From positions 62,001 through 126,000 of the forward strand of contig JAVSML010021677.1 of NCBI GenBank assembly GCA_038503035.1: DNA of 64,000 nt, written 5' to 3'. Source of the DNA: Crocodylus rhombifer (taxonomy: Eukaryota > Chordata > Crocodylia > Crocodylidae). Made by a program: the position numbers and the translations under genes. A model generated the notes under the pieces. The model searched no databases and was not told the origin of the DNA. It saw nothing but the letters and a program-made list of their open reading frames with translations. This document shows, piece after piece, positions 11,227 to 22,687 of the stretch; the stretch's first letter is position 1; each line of letters begins with the position of its first letter.

Positions 11227-11706
11227 AATGGAAGTTTTCCAAGAAAGTTCTTGTGTAAAGTATCAAATGAGATGGGTATAATTCAAACCTAAAGAAAAAG
11301 GAAGATCAAATTGAAGAGGAAAATGGTAATTTTTATTTAATTAAAGGTTAAATTTATTTTAAAGCTTAAAAGGTTATTTTTGACATACTTATAGTGCCAG
11401 CATCTAGTCTTCAACAAAAAATGGGCCTCTGTGTACTAGGCACTATAAATGCATAGATCAATGCAGCTTCTGCCTGAAATAGTTTACATTTTCATAGACA
11501 AAATGCAACAAGGAGCGTCTATAAAGTATGGGATAGAGGATATGGAAGACTGATAGAATTCTTCTCCAGTTAGTAGCAGTGATGTAACGTATTTGTAAAC
11601 TAGGAAGAGTGATTCCTGGATTGTTGATTTCTGAAAGGTGTTTGGGGCATCTTTGGGGAAGGGGCAGAATAATAAATTATGTATATATAGAGTAGGTGGT
11701 TTAAAA

Positions 11707-12321
11707 CAGGTGCTCAACCTTCAGCCTGAAACGCAAATCTGGCTCACAGAGCCCTGGAATTTGAACTGCAGGGATCTCCATGGGTCAAAATATGGCAGAG
11801 GGGAGCAGTGGAAACTACGCATGGCTAGACCCAGTCCCACCTGGGCCATGGCTGTGCAGTGGAATCAGGCCTGGGCCTACCCCGTGCAGTTCTAGATAGG
11901 GCCAGACTGCTCCCTGTTCTCCACCCTGCTGCCACACATGTCTGGATTAGGTCTAAAATGCTCCACATCCCCCATCCCTGCATGTCCTGATCAGGGCTGC
12001 CCCACCCCACATCTGGATCAAAGCCAGGCTACCTGCCCCTGCCCCTGCCCCCCACAGATGGATTCTGACTCCTCTGCTCCCATTCCTTGTCCCCTCCATA
12101 ACCCCGACCCTCCCACACCCAGATCAGAGCCAAGCTGCTTCCTACCCCCCACTGCCACAAGCAGATGGATCACGGTCAGGCTGCGCACCCCTCCACAGCA
12201 TAGTCAGGCCCCTGCCACACCAGCCCCACTTACCTGATGGAGTCCACCAGCCAGATCTGGCTTTCAGGCAGACCTGGCACTGCCTATCCAGCCCACAGGG
12301 CAAAATGGTTAGGCACCACTG
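11707..12321. mobile_element. hAT-like element with internal tandem repeat, copy A
   Basis: About 615 bp with ends ggtgctcaacc and ggttaggcacc (inverted) and closing accactg. It is the same family as 15144-15516. The interior has a GC-rich degenerate tandem array built on 'gatcagggccaggctgcnccctgcccc', roughly 60-bp period. The flanking 8-mers (gtttaaaa and atacaaaa) agree at only 5 of 8 positions, so the left boundary is uncertain. Confidence 0.6.
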
Positions 12322-12329
12322 ATACAAAA

Positions 12330-13239
12330 AAATCTGCATGGGGAAGTGCCATATTCTCTGAATTGCTATCCTAGGCTCCTGTCCACTCCCTATTAGGGGT
12401 TGTTAAGCATTTCCCAAAATAAGTGTAGAGTGAAATAACCTTGTGTGAAGAAAACTGAAGGGAAAAGCATTTCTGGATTATCCAGAAGAATGCCAGGGGC
12501 TTTCAGCTTCTGTCTTCTCACAGCTGTTCATGTATTGGCCTTTACATCTGTCTTTGTTATCTTTGGCTCATTGTTTGAAGAGACAATATATTACCTCTTA
12601 AACCACATGACAGTACAATCACTTTCTTATATCTCCTGTCTGTTGTCCAGAAATAAAACGCTCATTCAGAACATTTCTTTGATGAATTGCTTGCTTCTCT
12701 ATTATTCCTAATGCTGCTTTTCAGCTAAGAAACAGGAGTTCATGGTTTTCTTCATCTAATCTATCAGGACTGGGTGAGTGCATAGGCAAGTACATTCAGC
12801 AACTTTCTAAGGGCAGTAGCAACTTACGCCCTCCCCACCAGCACAACAGGGGCTCATTGGGGAAAGATGCCTCAATAGGTGTCTCTAAGGCATGGTACTC
12901 CCCCGCTCCCCACCAGTGCCCCTGCTGAAGTTTAACCACTGCCTCATTATTTGGGCTGAGCTGGCCCTTCTTAGAGGGTTATGGCTCAGCTGTACCTGTA
13001 GTGCCTCTCTTGTTAAAAAAAGTAACGATAAAGGTGATGGAAAGTAGACCTGCCAGGAAAATGAGATCTGTCTGTAGGCCAGAGAGGAAACTATGCAGAA
13101 GCCTCATGGAAAGGCAGGCCTTGCAGTCAGCTCACCACCAACAGCAGGAGGCCAGCTAGAAGGAGAAGATGCCCTGGTAAGAAGCAGGCTAGGTTGAAGC
13201 TATGCTATGGAGGACAAATGGACCCTGGGATTTTAGAGT
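12330..13239 (+). other. USH1C: USH1C intron, nothing recognised
   Basis: Unique-looking intron DNA between two hAT insertions. No exon or named repeat. Confidence 0.45.
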
Positions 13240-13247
13240 TTCTAGAG

Positions 13248-13556
13248 CAGTGATTCTCAGCTGGGGTGCCATGGGATCCTTTGAAGGGTGCTGCATGAAA
13301 GTTGAAGGGGTAAGCAAATAAAGGCAGACTCAGGCTTCAGGTGTAAAGAGATGAGCAGATAGGGGCAGGCTCAGGCTCTCCTTACATGGCTGCTTTCCCA
13401 CCGGGTCTGCTGGCACCTTCTGCAAAGAGGTAATCCCTGTAATAAGTACATTTGTGGGGGTTTTTAACGGGGTATGGCTCGATTCACAAAAGCTATGGAG
13501 GGGTGCCTTAAGCCTGACAGGGGGTGCCTTGGATATTAAAGGATGAAGAACCACTG
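13248..13556. mobile_element. hAT MITE with 7/8 target duplication
   Basis: 309 bp from cagtgattctcagctggggtgcc to ...aagaaccactg, inverted ends typical of 'cagtggttctcaa' hAT MITEs. Flanked by TTCTAGAG (13240-13247) and TCCTAGAG (13557-13564), one transition apart. Non-coding; interior carries two similar 'ggggtgcc' halves. Confidence 0.85.
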
Positions 13557-13564
13557 TCCTAGAG

Positions 13565-15135
13565 CCAGGAGCACGTGGTAGAAGGTGGGCATGGATGCTG
13601 CCTCCTGGGGAGGGAGGCACAGCAGCCCATGCTGTTCAGGGGAGGATGAAGAACCTGTTGATTGCCCTGCTGGGCTGGAGTGTTTGGATTTAGCTGAAGA
13701 TCAGTAGGGAAACTGGAGAGTGCAGGAAGTTTCCTCAAGGGAGATGGAGAGAGATTTGAGGTAGAAGGGGCTAGCTATGTTCTTACTGTGCCTTAGTAAA
13801 CAGCCCAGCTCTATGGCATTGTAGTGCCTATACCAGACTATGAGCTCAGAAGCAGAACTGGGCAGTAGTGCACCCTGCGCACCCAGAACCATCCCTGCAG
13901 CAACTCTGGCTTTGGGGGTGGGGAGAGCAGAGCAGTGGCAACACAAGAAAAGTGGCCAGAGGGTTACTACCGCTAAGAGAAATGTCACCTTTTTTTTCTT
14001 GCTGATGTGTTTTGAGTGGCCAGAATAGCACTAGGCTTTGGAGGCAAAAAAAGAAGGTCCAGTCCCCTCAGTAGCAGCAGTGAACCTCCAGCCACAATTC
14101 CTGCACCATGCATTGGTGCCACTTCCGTGCCCTTCTTGCTGCTGGAGCCAGAACTGCTGTGGTGAAGGTCCAGGAGGTGGGGACAGGTGTAGAGGTAGGG
14201 GACAAGAGGGTGAGGCAACCCCCGGCTGCATTTCAACCCCCTCCTCTTAGGCAGCATGCAGAACTTCCTCCGCACTCGCTCACCCATCATTACACTACTG
14301 TCTGAGCTTGACATTACCTGTTGTACTTCTCTGTGAGTAATGAGCTAGACAGACACATACTTACTATCTAATACTGAGTCCTAGCAAACATGTTAAAAGC
14401 TAATTCACCTACAAGAAGCAGGCAGTGGGATTTGAGGGGTTCTTTCTATCATGCACCTTCTCTCATATATAAACAGAGAGAAGTATTTTGTGTGTATTAT
14501 CTACAGCAAATAAGTTGCCTCGGGCAAAAAGCTGTGCAGCAGGCAGACATCACACTCGATGCTGGCAGAATCTATTTTTCTACCAGATATCTTGGTCCAT
14601 CTGGTTAAAAACCTGTTGCGCCACCAGGCCCTCTAGGGTTCCAGCCTAGTAAAATGAGGCTGTTATTTGCTGGTGTCAGTGTGTCAATATGTCACTGCAT
14701 TTCCCATTTCACTGTAAAAAGAAAATGCCATCTGTGATTCATGGTGCCTCTGTGGCTTTTCTTTTTCTGTCCCTTCCCTGGTTCTGGATTAGTTACCCTA
14801 CTTCCCACAAAAAAATACATACCATATGCACAGGAATTGTATGCTGTCACGTGTTGGGTGCTGTCGTGTCCAGAAACCTCCCTAGATCAGTGAGTAATTC
14901 CTAACCGGGTTTAGCAGTGCTTGGTGTGCACACAGTTCACAAGATAACCCCAGAGGTTTCAAATAGGAACCTGTAGTGTCAGAAATGTTCTGACCCATTG
15001 TGATCTTTATGAATTGTTTACAACTGAAGAATTGCTATAGTATTTTTTCTGTAGTCAACAAACCAGTGAAAACTAAGATTTGGCATTTTCTGAGGAGTAT
15101 AATTAGGTATGCCTTGAGTCTAACAAGTGCCTTGA
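13565..15135 (+). other. USH1C: USH1C intron, nothing firmly recognised
   Basis: Intron DNA. 13700-14320 is moderately GC-rich with open frames on both strands but has no domain, splice pairing or named repeat that I can support. Confidence 0.4.
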
Positions 15136-15143
15136 GTCTAAAA

Positions 15144-15516
15144 CAAAGGTGCCTAACACCCAGCCCATGGAACTGGACCATGAGAGTCCCCACAGGTCAG
15201 GAAATTTCTTTAGGTGGCCCCAAAACAGTGGCAATTAATATTACCACCTTTCCCCTGCTGCCAAATTCACAAACCCCACGTGACCAGATTGGAGCTAAGC
15301 TACACTCTCTCTCCCCACCATGGCCAGATCAGGGCTGGGCCATACTCCTTCCCATGTGCACAGCCAGATCAAGGCCAGGCCAAGCCCTCCACCTCCTCAT
15401 GTGGCCAGACTGGGGACGGGTCATGCCCCCACTCTCCCTGTACATCCAGATAGGTGCTGCCTTGTCCATCCAGCCCTCTATTTGGCCCATGGGGTAAAAA
15501 AGGTCAGGCACCACTG
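15144..15516. mobile_element. hAT-like element with internal tandem repeat, copy B
   Basis: 373 bp, ends caaaggtgcctaac and ggtcaggcaccactg. Flanked by GTCTAAAA (15136-15143) and GTCTAGAA (15517-15524), one transition apart, an 8-bp hAT duplication. The centre repeats 'ccagatcagggctgggcc' about every 55-60 bp, as in the longer copy at 11707-12321. Confidence 0.85.
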
Positions 15517-15524
15517 GTCTAGAA

Positions 15525-16070
15525 AGGTTTACAACCACTTCCATAGAAACATTCAGCAGCTTGTGGCATTGGATTTTTACCCATTGGGAGAGCCAGCTAC
15601 GGTACAGGCAGTAGGGAAAATGAATGAATCATCTCTCAGCACCACTCTTGATTTAATTATCTAAACAACTGCAAATTACTATTCCCATGAGGCTTGTCCA
15701 AAGAACAAGAGTTTCTCTCCATACTGTATCTTGGTGTGCCTATCAGCAACCGTTCATGTTTCTGTCTTTGTATTGAGGGCTTGTTTATATCACTCTGTTG
15801 CAATTTATATCCAGTGACTGTCCCAAGATTAACTTGTTTCACAAATCGAATTTACAATAGAAATTTTTATTCATGGTTTGTCTAAATATAACTATAGTCC
15901 TCCCTAGAGGATAAGGTAGGGCTTCTTATGTAGGTTTGCATGAGGTTTGTGTGGTTTTGCTGTCAGTTCTTACAATAAAAACCCAAATGAACTACTTAGG
16001 ATTTATGCCAGATGCTGCTTGTTGTAAACTTCAAAATATGTGGTCTAATTGTTTCTTTCTTTTATTCCAG
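15525..16070 (+). other. USH1C: End of USH1C last intron
   Basis: Intron DNA leading to the strong acceptor tttctttcttttattccag that ends at 16070. Nothing else recognised. Confidence 0.5.
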
Positions 16071-16083
16071 GACTTTTTTTTAA
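16071..16083 (+). CDS. USH1C: USH1C (harmonin) terminal coding exon and stop
   Basis: Acceptor tttctttcttttattccag ends at 16070. The exon's first base completes the split codon (AT|G, Met) and is followed by Thr-Phe-Phe and TAA at 16081-16083. The protein thus ends DDEMTFF, matching the known harmonin C terminus DDELTFF, which has a Thr two residues before the end and so fits a class I PDZ-binding motif. The two Phe codons and the first stop base lie in a run of eight T, so single-base slippage would alter the C terminus. Frame and residue match make this a firm call despite only 13 coding bases. Confidence 0.93.
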
Positions 16084-16835
16084 AGTACAGAAGGTAAAAC
16101 TGAAGAAACGAAGACTATGCTCTGAAGAAAGCTGCTGATTCAAAAATGTGAAATCAATAGCTTTGCAAATTATACAAGAGAATTTTCTGACTTTAGAATC
16201 GAACTGCACTGGAGAGATGCCTGGCCTTTAGACGCTTTGAGCAATTTATGTAACTTCAAAGCCTTCCATGGACTCAGAATATGTAGGTGTGAGAGAGAGA
16301 ATTAGTAACTGAAGAATGCTGCCAATACCAATAAGCTATTCTGTAAGATTGTTAGGAGCTATATATTTTTCTTTAAGGCTTTTGGGGCCAAATTTTGCAA
16401 ACCAGCTTTCAAAAGTACACCAGCAGTTTGCCTAGAAATAGACACCAGCATACGCCCATAGGAATTTAAAGCACATCTATTCTCACATTTCCAGTGTGAT
16501 TGCAGTTTCACGTGATGGCTTGGGCAGGGGTGACTGACAGTTTGTACCCAATCTTTGTAGGGGTTTTCTGCTGGGGCATAGGTGTATGGATTTTCTGTTA
16601 GCACTTACAGAGATTGTCCTTGTAAGCAGTTCAAGGCTTCGTTCTGCTTCTTTTACATGTTTAGAGTAAAATACATCCCTGTGCAAAATATTTAGGTACC
16701 ACTAAAGCTTACTGAATGTTTTAGAAGGGTTTAAGTGGTTCAGAGGACTGGAGTCTTCCGCTCCACAGAACTGCATTTCACCCATTTCCATTCTCAGTGA
16801 GCTGTCCTATTTAAATCAGTAGACTTGGTCACAGA
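16084..16835 (+). other. USH1C: USH1C 3' untranslated region (3' end not defined)
   Basis: Sequence directly after the stop codon. No AATAAA occurs before the MITE at 16836; AATAAA copies lie at 17026 and 17131 (inside the MITE) and then at 18125, 18361 and 18789. The UTR may therefore end inside or beyond the MITE. Which site is used cannot be told from the sequence. Confidence 0.5.
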
Positions 16836-17156
16836 GGGCGCATCTACATGTGCAATTAGCGTGAAGCAATCAACTCCGGTACATATCACACAGGAGTTTA
16901 TTGCACATTTGCCCAGAACCACAGCATGTTGAGCTGGGTTGGAGCAGCCCCGACTGGCATCTACACGTGCATTGCAGCAGAGTAAAGTATTCTGCCACAG
17001 GATAGTATTTGTATATGTATATACAAATAAATTAGTGTACTAATTAGTGTAAATTATTTTACTCTGGCTTAATAGTGTTGCATGTGTAGACGTGGAGATG
17101 TTTACTGTGGACCTAATTAATCAGCTCTGTAATAAACATCTCGTGTAGACATGCCC
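16836..17156. mobile_element. Chompy-like MITE, copy 1
   Basis: 321 bp with inverted ends gggcgcatctacatg / cgtgtagacatgccc. Carries AT-rich inner arms 'aataaattagtgtac' and 'gtgtaaattattttac' and two AATAAA sites. Resembles the Chompy MITEs known from crocodilians; that family name is from memory and needs a library match. No clear target duplication. Confidence 0.7.
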
Positions 17157-17365
17157 AGTATGAGGTGCCACTTAGTCTGCATTTAAATAGCAAAATCAAT
17201 CTCTTAGGCACTAGTGGGTGAAGAGACTGAGTTTGTCTAAAAATAAGAGTCTGATTCTGCAGCTGTTATTCACATGACTATTTCCTGAGACTGTTCACAC
17301 AAGCAAGTACTGATGCAGTGTCTTTGAAAATATAACATATTCTTATCAGTAACTATATGTCTTCT

Positions 17366-17530
17366 AGAGGAAAGTAGCTGTGTTAGTCTGAAGTCAGGAG
17401 GAAAAAGCAGGGCAATGTAGCACCTTGTAGGCTAACTCAGTCAGAGAATTGTGAGTTTTTCCAGGGTACTGCTTTTTTCTGAAAAAATAGCAGTAGCATC
17501 TGATGAAATAGGAAGTAGGTTTTTATATGT
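17366..17530. mobile_element. Penelope-like element terminal fragment
   Basis: Contains 'gtagctgtgttagtctga...gcaatgtagcaccttgtaggctaac...gtagcatctgatgaaat', a string recognisable as the terminal pLTR of sauropsid Penelope-like elements. Truncated on both sides; no coding part. Confidence 0.55.
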
Positions 17531-18989
17531 ATTCTGGTTAATTAACATCCCTTATATTGTGGATACTTTATTAACCTGATTATAAAATAGTTTGTCAGAT
17601 AAAATTGTACTTGTAAAATTAATTTGAAGCCATTTTAAAGGTCTTGGCGTTTTCTTCCACTGAAACAGAATCTTCCTCAGATTATTCTACCCAAAAAAGA
17701 AATTTATGTATAAATCTAAGCAATTTTTATTTTTTAAAAATCAGACATTTTGAAACCTAGAAAGTCTAATTGAAACTTTATATCAGATGTGATTTCTCAA
17801 TCAAATGCTTTCTTAAATAGCTGCAAAAGGTGCCAGATTGACCACCTGGTAGATGTTAATAGAGAGGGCTAGTCTCTTACTAGATATAAACTGGTGTGAT
17901 TCTCCTGCAGAAAAAAATCCCAATTCATCTAAAACATTCATTAGATCAAACTTCAAAAAACAGTTATGTGAAAAAATTTATATATGTTCCATTTGATATA
18001 TTGGTTTTCATATGGTCTTTAGATTTCTGATCTAATCTACTGTGAAGTGAAAGATGTATTTCTTATCCATCCAGAATTCCCATGGGGAATTTTGCCAGCT
18101 CAGGGCACAAGGACTTGGGTCTTAAATAAAAAAGAAGAAAAAATAACAAGGCATTAATTACATCCCTGACTAATCAGAATCTAAATGGGTCTTGTAGTAG
18201 TAGGTTCCATTGTGTTGAACTTCTTATGTATGAACTGATGTTCGGTTTTGTCTTGTTTCATTTCACATGTAGTGTTGTTTCAATATGCCAATTAATGCAT
18301 CAGGGGAGAATACACATATTAGGAGTTTAAAAACACTACCTTTCAACTAAATAGCACCAAAATAAAACTATTGTTGCCAAATACAAGCACCATGTTTCCT
18401 TTTCTTTCTTTTAGGTTTGTATGTGGTAATGGTAGTTAACAGCATCTCCTGAGTGTACAGATTTGAATGAGTTTGGAATAACTTATTTTACCACTATATG
18501 CAATGAAGACCTTGCAGGGCTGGAGAAGAAATTGTCAAATGTCAAGTGCACAGCGGGGAGTTAACTTATCACTAGTCTAAACAGAGGTCACCTCTTGCTA
18601 GATTTTTTGTGACAAAATCTGCCCAGTTGCTGGGGGAAAGTTGCAGAGCGCAGCTGCTACCCAATATTTCCCCTGCCAGACTTTACCTGGTACATCCATC
18701 CCTGAGCTCAAATGATCCAAGCATATGAAGAAAGAAGAATGTAGTAAAATGTGCTCCTCCTCCTGTTTTTAACCAGTAGCATGATGAAAATAAACCTCCA
18801 ATTGTGATTATCCTCTACTGTCAGGCACTGCCCAAAAATATAAATCCCTGCTACAAGAACTTACAAAGTGAGCTATCAAGCAATGTGAGAGAAGAAATAC
18901 TTTTATCCACATTTTTTATATGGAAGATGGAAGAACAGAAAATTAGTGATCTAGCTTACATGGGAAACCATAGGTAACACGTAGGGACA
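17531..18989 (+). other. Downstream of USH1C, AT-rich, nothing recognised
   Basis: AT-rich DNA with AATAAA at 18125, 18361 and 18789, any of which could be the real USH1C polyadenylation signal. No coding sequence or named repeat. Confidence 0.4.
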
Positions 18990-19405
18990 GCACGGGGGGG
19001 GGGCAGATGCCCCCCCGAGATTGGCTACCAATGCCAGCTTCTGTGGGCAGTCGCCACTCACCACTGCCACCGGCTTGTGTGGGTGGTTGCCACATGCCAA
19101 CCCCAGCTTCTGTAGGCATTCACTGCACACCACTCGCAACCCCACCTCTGACACCACCACTGGCTTCTGCAGGTGGTTACTTCTCACCACCCCTCCCCAG
19201 CCCCCGCCACCACCACTGGCTTCTGCAGGCAGTTGCCACTAGCCAACACCAGCTTCTGTGGGAGGTCACTGCTTGCAACCCCCAACGCTGATGACGATGC
19301 TGGCTTCTGTGGGCAGTCGCCGCTCACCACCCCACTGCTGATGCTGCCGCCCACAAATTGTGCCCACCCCCTAGTCTCTGGAGGCACCAGTCGTTCATGT
19401 GGGAG
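18990..19405. repeat. Degenerate minisatellite-like repeat block A
   Basis: At least seven variants of 'GCTTCTGYRGGYRGTYRCYRCTYRCCA' spaced 33-56 bp apart, GC-rich, preceded by a G run and C run (gggggggg...ccccccc). A related block with the same core and a similar ending (ggcac...cattcatg) lies at 31245-31600, so this is probably the interior of one dispersed element. Open frames on both strands are repeat artefacts. Confidence 0.65.
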
Positions 19406-20790
19406 ACTTGTTGCAGAGCTGTCAATGGAGCCATGTCTACTTGTTTAGTCACCGAAGCCATTCTTTCTCTCTCCTTCTGGTCTATTCTTTGGTTTAGTCA
19501 GACATCGCTTACAGTGCACAAGTAGCCACTCAGGAAACAGCAGCCATTTTAAGGATTTCATACTGCTGCTTAAAGCATCTGAAGGCTTTTGAAAGAGGAG
19601 TTGCATCTGTTTGTTCTGCATCTATATAGTGCCATTAAACCTATTACATGGGTCACAGGAAGGAGGCACTTGAGAAAAGAAACTGGAACTTTAAAACCTG
19701 AAGTCGGTTTAAAACAATCAGACAAGAAGCATTTTTCCAACTAATGCGAACTGTCAGAAGTCTAGGAGCTGGTTCCATTCTTCACCTTTCCCAGCCATCT
19801 AGCACCTCGTGCAGGCTAGAAGGAAATGCAGTTTTCAAACTACTTTTATTATTCATTTTTTCCCGAAGATGTTTGACTTCAGGGTTCATTTGAACTGCCA
19901 GCATATTGTTTTCAGATAGTTGTGACAGACGTCCCATGAGCATATGTCCCATAGTAAATTATTCCTGCTCTTTAGTAAGGAATCAAACCAGCTGTTCAAA
20001 GAAGGCAGTAGGTTAACTGGGACTTTGTGTCCTTTATTCGGTTGATTATACAGCATCCCCTATGGGATTATGGAAATTCTGATCTGATGCACTAAGTAGG
20101 GACAGGTCTAAGTGTCTCACTGACAATATGTCACTGCTTTAAGCTTCTTTTTTTTAATTTCCTTTTACTCAAGTCTCAAAGGGAATATTTCTAGTTTCTC
20201 AGAGCTATTTGTTTGGTTAAGACTGTTAAGACCCACTATCTCTCTCTATGGGATAATAACACAGAGGAAGATTTTCTCAGAACTGTTAACAATCATTCCT
20301 ATTCTCTCAGGAATTTCTTGGCCCTATTAGTCACACTGATGTCTTCGGCACATCCTCATTCTCTCTGAACTGAAGCACGAATCACAGTAATGACTTGTGA
20401 CTTCTGCATCTGCTCTGGAGTATGTGCGTGCATGTACACAGGAAAAGAATGGGATTCATGCATATTACTGCAATACAATTTGATAATTTTAATAACCAAG
20501 ATTTTAGCTATAGCTTTTCCATTTTACTTATTTTCCTCTAAACATTTATTTACTGAGGTTGTGCCCCTTAAAGTAGTATAATATATATTTTCTATATGTT
20601 TACATATATACATGTGTGGGTATGTAGTCAAACCAATATAGTAGGTTCTTTTAGACTGGGTGAGCATATTAATAATTATTATTTATATAATTAATTCCTT
20701 CCAGTAATCTCAGAACATTATAAGCAGTTTTTTGCTCTACATTTGAAATGGTGTGTAATGATACCAACCCAAGAGTCATCAATTCTGGGT
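19406..20790. other. Intergenic, nothing recognised
   Basis: Unique-looking intergenic DNA; no gene, RNA or named repeat. Confidence 0.4.
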
Positions 20791-20794
20791 TCAT

Positions 20795-21065
20795 ATATTC
20801 ATAGATGCTAGGGTCAGAAGGGACCTTAACAGATCATCGAGTCCAACCCCCTGCCTAGGCAGGAAAGAGTGCTGGGGTCAGATGACCCCAGCTAGATGCC
20901 CATCCAGCCATCTCTTAAAGACCCCCAAGGCAGGGGAGAGCAGCACCTCCCTTGGAAGCCCATTCCAAATTTTGGCCACTCTTACTGTGAAGAAGTCTTT
21001 CCTGATATCTAGCCTAAATCTGCTCTTTGTCAGTTTGTGACCATTGTTTCTTGGCTCTTAAAGCA
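20795..21065 (-). mobile_element. CR1 LINE 3' end (5' truncated)
   Basis: Antisense CR1 3' end: 'attcatagatgctagggtcagaagggacc', then the conserved 3' UTR and the last ORF2 codons (antisense 'tggccactcttactgtgaagaagtctttcctgat'). About 270 bp, 5' truncated as is usual for CR1. Confidence 0.85.
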
Positions 21066-21697
21066 GGTACATTGGGCTCAGGATGGGTTATTATATAACA
21101 ACCAATGTATGGCTCTTAGAGGCTGTAGGCTGCCAATTGGCAAAGCAGTGCCAGGGTCAGAAGGTATAACTGTAGAAGTTGGCACTAACCACTTTATACC
21201 AAAGTAGTGTTCCCTACACCCAGCTTCACCAGACTTCTCAAATAGGTGGATGTGGCCATGATCTGGCTGCTTTACATCAGGCAGGTGACTCAGAGTGGCT
21301 AGCACCAGCACAAAGGACGGACCATTATTTATTTTTATTTATTTTTCAAAAGTAGCTGATTCTTCCAGAAGATGGTGAATCTAAAGTCCCCCTTCCTCCC
21401 CTTAAAACATTGTGGCCAAAATTTGGCCCCATTGTCTTAAAGTTTCTTCAGTATTGTCTGTCAATTTTAGCCTTTGCAATCACTTCTCTTCTTAATCAAT
21501 TGCTGTCACCTCTTTATACATTCTGAAGTGGTTTGCCAAAATCAGAGGGTGCTGGGGATGCTCTGGGTGCACATTTTGTTGGTTATATGGTGACTATAGT
21601 GTTGATAAGGCTCGGTAAAGACAGGCATGAATGAAAAGAACTAAGTGACAGTTTCTATAATTTCTATTGTAGAGCAGTTGGCGAGGCTCTGCAGACC
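21066..21697. other. Intergenic, nothing recognised
   Basis: No gene or named repeat; a short TTTAT run at 21329-21345. Confidence 0.4.
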
Positions 21698-21705
21698 CTC
21701 TAGCA

Positions 21706-21876
21706 CAGAAGTGGGCAAAATGTGGCCTGAGGGCCAGCTGCAGCCCACCAGGCCATTCTAGTCGAAAATTTTTTTTTTTTAATATTTATCTGCCCCTGGC
21801 TGCCTGTCATGTGGCCCTCAATGGCTTGCCAAATCTCAGTAAATGGCCCTCCACCCAAAATAATTGCCCGCCTCTG
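21706..21876. mobile_element. hAT MITE with exact 8-bp target duplication
   Basis: 171 bp, ends cagaagtgggcaaaa / taattgcccgcctctg. Exact duplication CTCTAGCA at 21698-21705 and 21877-21884. A second copy of the family is at 62960-63146 in ABCC8 intron 1. Confidence 0.92.
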
Positions 21877-21884
21877 CTCTAGCA

Positions 21885-22687
21885 GCTACTCTTTAACTCA
21901 GGGACTGTCTCTGAGTCTCCTATGCTAGAGAGCACCTCTGAATTATAACTTTTATTACTATGGCAACCAGGGGATTAATGTTCATTTTTTTCATGGAGAA
22001 TGCTGAAATTGTTGCACCAGATGTTTCAGCAAGTTGTGTTTTTTTGCTGATACTTGCAGTCCTCAAAGTTCCTAACGGGCAGCCCAGCCTGTGCTAATTG
22101 CCTAGTAGGCCACACCTGCCTGGGGCTTCGACTGGCAGCTCCAACCCAGCAAATGATTCCAGCTGACCACCGTCTTGGCATCCTGATCAGCTGCTGGAAA
22201 AGCAACTTCCCCATTTAGCACCAGCTGTGGTAGCAGATTCCAGGCTAGCCAACAGTTCCTACTGACAGTCTGCCTTTATGCAATTTACTACTTCTGGTGT
22301 CCTGACCCCACTTGCTCTGTTCTCAGACTTTAGCTTTTGGATTTTTCCATTGGATTTGGCCTCTGACTCCTGAACTGCAACTTAGCTTGTGATTTGGACC
22401 TTGCCTTTGGATTTCCCCTGGATTTAGTGACTTGGTATCAGATTACTGACCCTGGATTGGGCCTGTGTTTGGACCCTGCCCTGTCTCTGGCCCTTCTCTG
22501 GTGCCTAACCACTAGGCAAGAACACCCACAACGTAATCCATTTCATAGGCATTCTTGAGGATGCCCTCCCCACCCTGTTCCCATTTTTTTCCTTCTGCTC
22601 CTCTAAGTACCTCTCTTCTCATACCCCTCCTTTTGGTGTTTCTATTTTCCCCTTTTCATTCCCTTTTCACTATTTTTATTCTTTAGA
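21885..22687. other. Intergenic; low-complexity 'tggattt' stretch
   Basis: 22290-22480 repeats short motifs such as 'ttggattt', 'ggacc' and 'cctg' irregularly. No gene or named repeat. Confidence 0.35.

Noticed and set aside
15000..15497. 165-codon plus-strand frame in the last USH1C intron
   Set aside because: Runs into the hAT-like element with tandem repeats; no splice sites or domain.
17026..17136. AATAAA motifs as the USH1C polyadenylation signal
   Set aside because: Both lie inside a MITE and cannot be preferred over later AATAAA sites at 18125, 18361 or 18789 without transcript data.
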